From positions 1 through 63,040 of the forward strand of contig JAEEOJ010000039.1 of assembly GCA_016284175.1 (NCBI GenBank): a DNA stretch of 63,040 nucleotides. The letters are read 5' to 3'. The notes beneath the pieces were generated by a model, which worked only from the letters and a program-made list of their open reading frames with translations, searched no databases and was not told the DNA's origin. Positions within the stretch are counted from its first letter, which is position 1; each line of letters opens with the position of its first letter. Shown here in pieces: positions 59,806 through 63,040 of this stretch. A program made the translations under genes and the position numbers. This DNA comes from Lachnospiraceae bacterium (lineage in GTDB: Bacteria; Bacillota; Clostridia; Lachnospirales; Lachnospiraceae).

Positions 59806-60552
59806 ATGAAAAAATTATTATTAAGTCTCGCTGGATTAATCTGCACATTCTTTTTAGCACTTGTTTTAGTTTCACCTATGCGTGCTGAAGCTGCTACTAC
59901 TTTCAAGACTTTAAAGAATGCAAACACTGTTTCCGTAACCAAGAGCGGAGATCAGGCTTACTACAAATTTGGAATTACTGAAGACTCACTTGTACACTTT
60001 TCTTGGACAAACGCAACATCAGAACGTCTTGAAATAGCTGTATACAAAGATAAAGCCATGAAACAGAGAGTAAAATGGTTTTATCCCGGAACAGCGAAGG
60101 GTGATGCATATTTAGCTCTTAAGAAGGGAACATATTATGTTGAGATGTACGAAGGAGTATACGGATCAACAGTTCCTACTGCAAAAGTAAAATATACTTT
60201 TGCCCCTGTTGTAAAAATTAATCAGGATAATTACTGTCGAGCAAAAGCTCAGACAATAAAGGCAGGAACCACAGTCAAATTGGCTCAGACTCCTCAGTAT
60301 GATTATGTTCGTTGGTACAAGTTCTCAATTCCAAAGGCTAAAAAAGTAGCAATTAAGACTCCACAGGGTAACAATACATATTTCGATATTTATTCTACTA
60401 GCCTTCAGAGATATAACGTTGAATATTCGGGAAATGTCAAAATGGTAACTAAAGATAAGTTGCCTGCAGGAATGTATTTTATCAGAGTAATGGCAGATAA
60501 CAGTTATATACAGGATGTTTTGGGAACATACATTGTTTTCAATTGGGAATAA
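59806..60552 (+). CDS. Sec-exported two-unit PPC-like protein, paralogue 5 (divergent)
   Basis: 248 residues from ATG 59806 (GAAAGGAATGAG upstream). The longer frame from 59728 starts in the promoter and can be dismissed. The signal peptide MKKLLLSLAGLICTFFLALVLV ends RAEA-A. Unit 1 has YYKFGITEDSLVHFSWTNA and KKGTYYVEMYEG; unit 2 has YVRWYKFSIPKAKKVAIK and AGMYFIRVM. It keeps the family plan but is clearly divergent from the other four and has its own promoter and terminator. Codon use is slightly closer to core genes, so it may be the ancestral member. Confidence 0.8.
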   Translation: MKKLLLSLAGLICTFFLALVLVSPMRAEAATTFKTLKNANTVSVTKSGDQAYYKFGITEDSLVHFSWTNATSERLEIAVYKDKAMKQRVKWFYPGTAKGDAYLALKKGTYYVEMYEGVYGSTVPTAKVKYTFAPVVKINQDNYCRAKAQTIKAGTTVKLAQTPQYDYVRWYKFSIPKAKKVAIKTPQGNNTYFDIYSTSLQRYNVEYSGNVKMVTKDKLPAGMYFIRVMADNSYIQDVLGTYIVFNWE

Positions 60553-60639
60553 TATGTTACTTGAATCAGAGACAAACCGGTATTATTACCGATAATCAAG
60601 AATATTTGTTTTTCTGAAAATTTAAAATTTTAAAATAAT

Positions 60640-60670
60640 AAAGAGAAGTATTGAAAAATGCTTCTCTTTA
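60640..60670 (+). terminator. Terminator-like hairpin after paralogue 5
   Basis: AAAGAGAAGTATT (60640-60652) pairs with AATGCTTCTCTTT (60657-60669) with one G-T wobble; the T-rich 3' arm end serves as the tail. Confidence 0.7.
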
Positions 60671-60751
60671 GTATTGTATAGACTTCCCTTTCATAAGAGA
60701 CGGTTGCTTTTGTAATATATGAGATTGGAAAAAAGTATATTAGGTGACAAA

Positions 60752-61786
60752 ATGAAACCGCTTATCACTTGTGTTGTTGCTATATATAATGTTGAAAAGT
60801 ACCTCGACGAATGCATCGACAGCCTGATTAAACAAGAATATGAGAATGTAGAAATTTTACTGATTGATGATGGATCAACGGATTCATCCGGCAGTATTTG
60901 TGATGAATTTCAAAAAAAAGATGAAAGAATAAAGGTTTATCATCAGGAAAACCAGGGGGCAAATGCAGCCAGAAACCTGGGTTTTGAAAAAGCTGCAGGA
61001 GAATGGATTTATTTCGTTGACGGAGACGATTTTGTAAATAAAAATGTTTTTTCGGCAATTGAAGAATACATAAATTCTGAAAATAATGTTGTTTTATTTA
61101 CGAATTATGTATTTTCAAACGGAAAAGTAATAAGAAAAGGTGAAAAAACAGAAGAACCGATTCTGTTTTCAAAAAAGGATTTTGACGAATTGTCTATTGC
61201 TACAATGAATAGATTGGGAGACAGTCGCTATAATTATAAAATCCTCGATTCCGTAAGCATCTGGAATAAAATATACAATACCTCATTTTTGAGAGAAAAT
61301 GAAATTGCTTTTGTACCCGGATTTCCTAAAACGCAGGATTTGTCTTTTAACCTGCTTGTTTATGAAAAAGCCTGTAAAGGTGTATTTGTTGACAATGAAG
61401 GATATTATTACAGAATTAATCCCGATTCGGTATCCAATCGTTTCCAAAAGGATTTTCCTCACAAGCTGCAGGTATTAAATGACTGGTATTATCAGTATTA
61501 TAAGAATCATGATAATGCGAGAATGAAAGAGGCATACGAAGGCAGGATTCTGACTTTTATGAGAACCATGATTGTTCTGTATTCCTGCAATCACAGTAAT
61601 GACAGGAAATATGCTGACAGAAAAAAGGAATTCTGCAGCCTGGTTGAGAAATATGGTATCGACAAACTTGATTTAAAGATTATAAAGAATCTCCCGATTA
61701 AAGAAAAAATACTGTCGTATCATATAATTAAGAAAAGGTTTTTTGTCTGCGAATTATTAGCCAAAGCATATGAATTATTGGCCTGA
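60752..61786 (+). CDS. Family 2 glycosyltransferase
   Basis: 344 residues from ATG 60752, preceded by TAGGTGA; the reading from 60719 adds 11 atypical residues. PLITCVVAIYNVEKYLDECIDSLIKQEY, EILLIDDGSTDSSG and FVDGDDFV (DxD) are the full GT2 core. The C-terminus is helical and basic (IKNLPIKEKILSYHIIKKRFF), as in capsular side-chain transferases. It stands alone after a terminator and precedes a GT-C-like membrane protein by 34 bp. Confidence 0.9.
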   Translation: MKPLITCVVAIYNVEKYLDECIDSLIKQEYENVEILLIDDGSTDSSGSICDEFQKKDERIKVYHQENQGANAARNLGFEKAAGEWIYFVDGDDFVNKNVFSAIEEYINSENNVVLFTNYVFSNGKVIRKGEKTEEPILFSKKDFDELSIATMNRLGDSRYNYKILDSVSIWNKIYNTSFLRENEIAFVPGFPKTQDLSFNLLVYEKACKGVFVDNEGYYYRINPDSVSNRFQKDFPHKLQVLNDWYYQYYKNHDNARMKEAYEGRILTFMRTMIVLYSCNHSNDRKYADRKKEFCSLVEKYGIDKLDLKIIKNLPIKEKILSYHIIKKRFFVCELLAKAYELLA

Positions 61787-61820
61787 AGTATTTGTAAACA
61801 TTTGTTAATTTTTTGAGTAC

Positions 61821-63040
61821 ATGTTTAAGAAATTAAAAATAAAAGAACCAATTTATTATTGTTTGTTGATATTAATAACTGTAGGGGTTTGTTTTCCGTT
61901 CCTTTACATGAAATCAATTTCAACTACCGATGAGTTCGTTTCGATCGCTATTCCATATCAGTTATCGGGTGCTGACTGGGGAGATATTATTTCCTCACGT
62001 AACTGGCATGGATACGGAGTTACGATTTTTTTGGTTCCCTTTTTAAAGTATTTCAGCAGCAATATGATTATGCCGATGTTCCTGATGCTTGGCGTAATTG
62101 TCAGAACTTTATGCGTTTTAATAACATATTTTATTGCAAATAAACTTTGTAAAGTTAACAGTTTTAATTCGTTTTTAATTTGTTTGATTTCTTCGTATGG
62201 CTTTCTCGGAAACTGCACATATGGCGAAACGAATATTCTCCAGGAATTACCGATGGTATTAATATGCTTATTGGTTATTCCTTTATTGTTTAATAATGAA
62301 CTTAAATGGTATAAAACTGCAATTGCTGCAGTTTTTTCTAGTTATTTGGTATTAATACACAGCCGATATCTTGTAGTTTATTTTGGTATTGTAGTAGTTC
62401 TTCTGGTTAAATGTTACCTGGAAAAGAAGGGGTATCTGAATATTCTTCTGTTTCTGGTGATACTGGGAGCATTATATTTCGGCTTTAATTACCTTAATAC
62501 CGAAATAACTAAAATATGCTTCTCAAGCAGCACAAAAACGGTAAGCAATACAGTAAGCAGTATAACCAAAACCCAATCAATAATTGCATATATAGAAAGA
62601 ATTATACGAAACGGAATCTGGGGAACATTTAAGATGGTTATGGGCCTTCTGGCGTCATTTACTTTCTGGTCGCTCGGATTGATTTGGTTTACGATTTTCG
62701 CTTGCATTAAATCCATTAAAAACAGTCTGAAGAATAAAGAAAAATTCAGTACAGAACAGTACATAGGATTATTCGGAATCGTTATGTTTTTTACGATGGT
62801 TATTCTTCTGACAATTATGGCTATGGACGGAAAGGGCGAAAAACTGTACAGAAATTACATGCTTGTCAGATATGCCATGCCGTTTACCTGGATGATTATT
62901 CTGGGCGGAACCGTTATTTTATCGCGAGATTTTAAAAATTTTAAAAAAGAAATTATTATTTCGGGAATAGTGAGTCTGGTACTGGAAATATGGTTTATAG
63001 ATGTTCTGGCAAAATGGTTTGACCTGGAAAACTATTCGCT
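61821..63040 (+). CDS. GT-C-like polytopic membrane protein, 3' end outside window
   Basis: The frame from ATG 61821 is open to the last base (about 406 codons), so it was cut only by the window edge. It starts MFKKLKIKEPIYYCLLILITVG, then ISTTDEFVSIAIPYQLSGADWGD in the first outer loop, where D-E is the position of the GT-C catalytic acid. At least ten membrane helices follow. It likely transfers sugars from polyprenyl-phosphate outside the membrane, as the DPM1-like enzyme at 54313 would provide the donor. No good ribosome site is visible; TTTTGAG is the nearest. Confidence 0.75.
   Translation, partial: MFKKLKIKEPIYYCLLILITVGVCFPFLYMKSISTTDEFVSIAIPYQLSGADWGDIISSRNWHGYGVTIFLVPFLKYFSSNMIMPMFLMLGVIVRTLCVLITYFIANKLCKVNSFNSFLICLISSYGFLGNCTYGETNILQELPMVLICLLVIPLLFNNELKWYKTAIAAVFSSYLVLIHSRYLVVYFGIVVVLLVKCYLEKKGYLNILLFLVILGALYFGFNYLNTEITKICFSSSTKTVSNTVSSITKTQSIIAYIERIIRNGIWGTFKMVMGLLASFTFWSLGLIWFTIFACIKSIKNSLKNKEKFSTEQYIGLFGIVMFFTMVILLTIMAMDGKGEKLYRNYMLVRYAMPFTWMIILGGTVILSRDFKNFKKEIIISGIVSLVLEIWFIDVLAKWFDLENYS

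Overview
The window looks like chromosome from a low-GC, Gram-positive, anaerobic member of the Clostridia, most likely a Lachnospiraceae-type organism. This is inference. It rests on strong AGGAGG ribosome sites, sigma-A type promoters, a TPP riboswitch ahead of a ThiT-type ECF component, an AEC transporter, Panacea/MqsR-type toxin-antitoxin pairs, and DUF6020/DUF6311/DUF6273-type proteins. Almost all genes lie on the + strand. No rRNA, tRNA, CRISPR array or intact insertion sequence was seen.

Region 1 (1-7.6 kb) is an AT-rich polysaccharide cluster: a GT2 glycosyltransferase cut by the window edge, a pyruvyl-transferase-family protein, a Wzx-type flippase, a Wzy-type polymerase, a GNAT acetyltransferase, a ferredoxin/FrhB-like protein split over two ORFs, and GDP-L-fucose synthase. 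Region 2 (7.6-17.4 kb) is mixed. It holds an AT-rich orphan gene, glmM, two minus-strand toxin/Panacea-antitoxin modules on either side of a GNAT gene, a riboswitch-controlled thiamine S-component, a small lysine-rich protein and two cell-envelope proteins. A short dispersed repeat sits just 3' of fcl, glmM and thiT, and supplies the thiT stop codon.

Region 3 (17.4-27.5 kb) holds signalling and housekeeping genes: a 996-residue TIR / transmembrane / coiled-coil / beta-propeller protein, an AEC transporter, a LytS-type histidine kinase without an adjacent regulator, glnS, a zinc-ribbon Ser/Thr kinase with a DUF6273-like C-terminus, and a PPP-type phosphatase.

Region 4 (27.5-54.2 kb) is a second, more GC-rich cell-surface glycan locus. 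It holds a membrane-bound UDP-sugar 4,6-dehydratase, an SDR preceded by a 63-bp-period array of hairpin repeats, many GT2/GT4 enzymes, GT-C-like membrane proteins, manC, and a Wzm/Wzt ABC exporter whose ATPase has a glycan-binding C-terminus. It also holds large fusions (GT4 plus DDD-motif domain plus beta domain; DUF4214 x2 plus coiled coil plus hexapeptide acyltransferase). A compact type I toxin-antitoxin locus lies between glycosyltransferase genes at 37.33-37.66 kb.

Region 5 (54.2-63.0 kb) is AT-richer. It interleaves a DPM1-like glycosyltransferase, five paralogous Sec-exported proteins made of two PPC-like beta units, further glycosyltransferases and a GT-C-like membrane protein that runs off the window. 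The exported family, expanded inside a glycan locus, is the best candidate for an undescribed system. ManC makes GDP-mannose and Fcl makes GDP-fucose, but no GDP-mannose 4,6-dehydratase and no initiating phosphoglycosyltransferase lie in the window.
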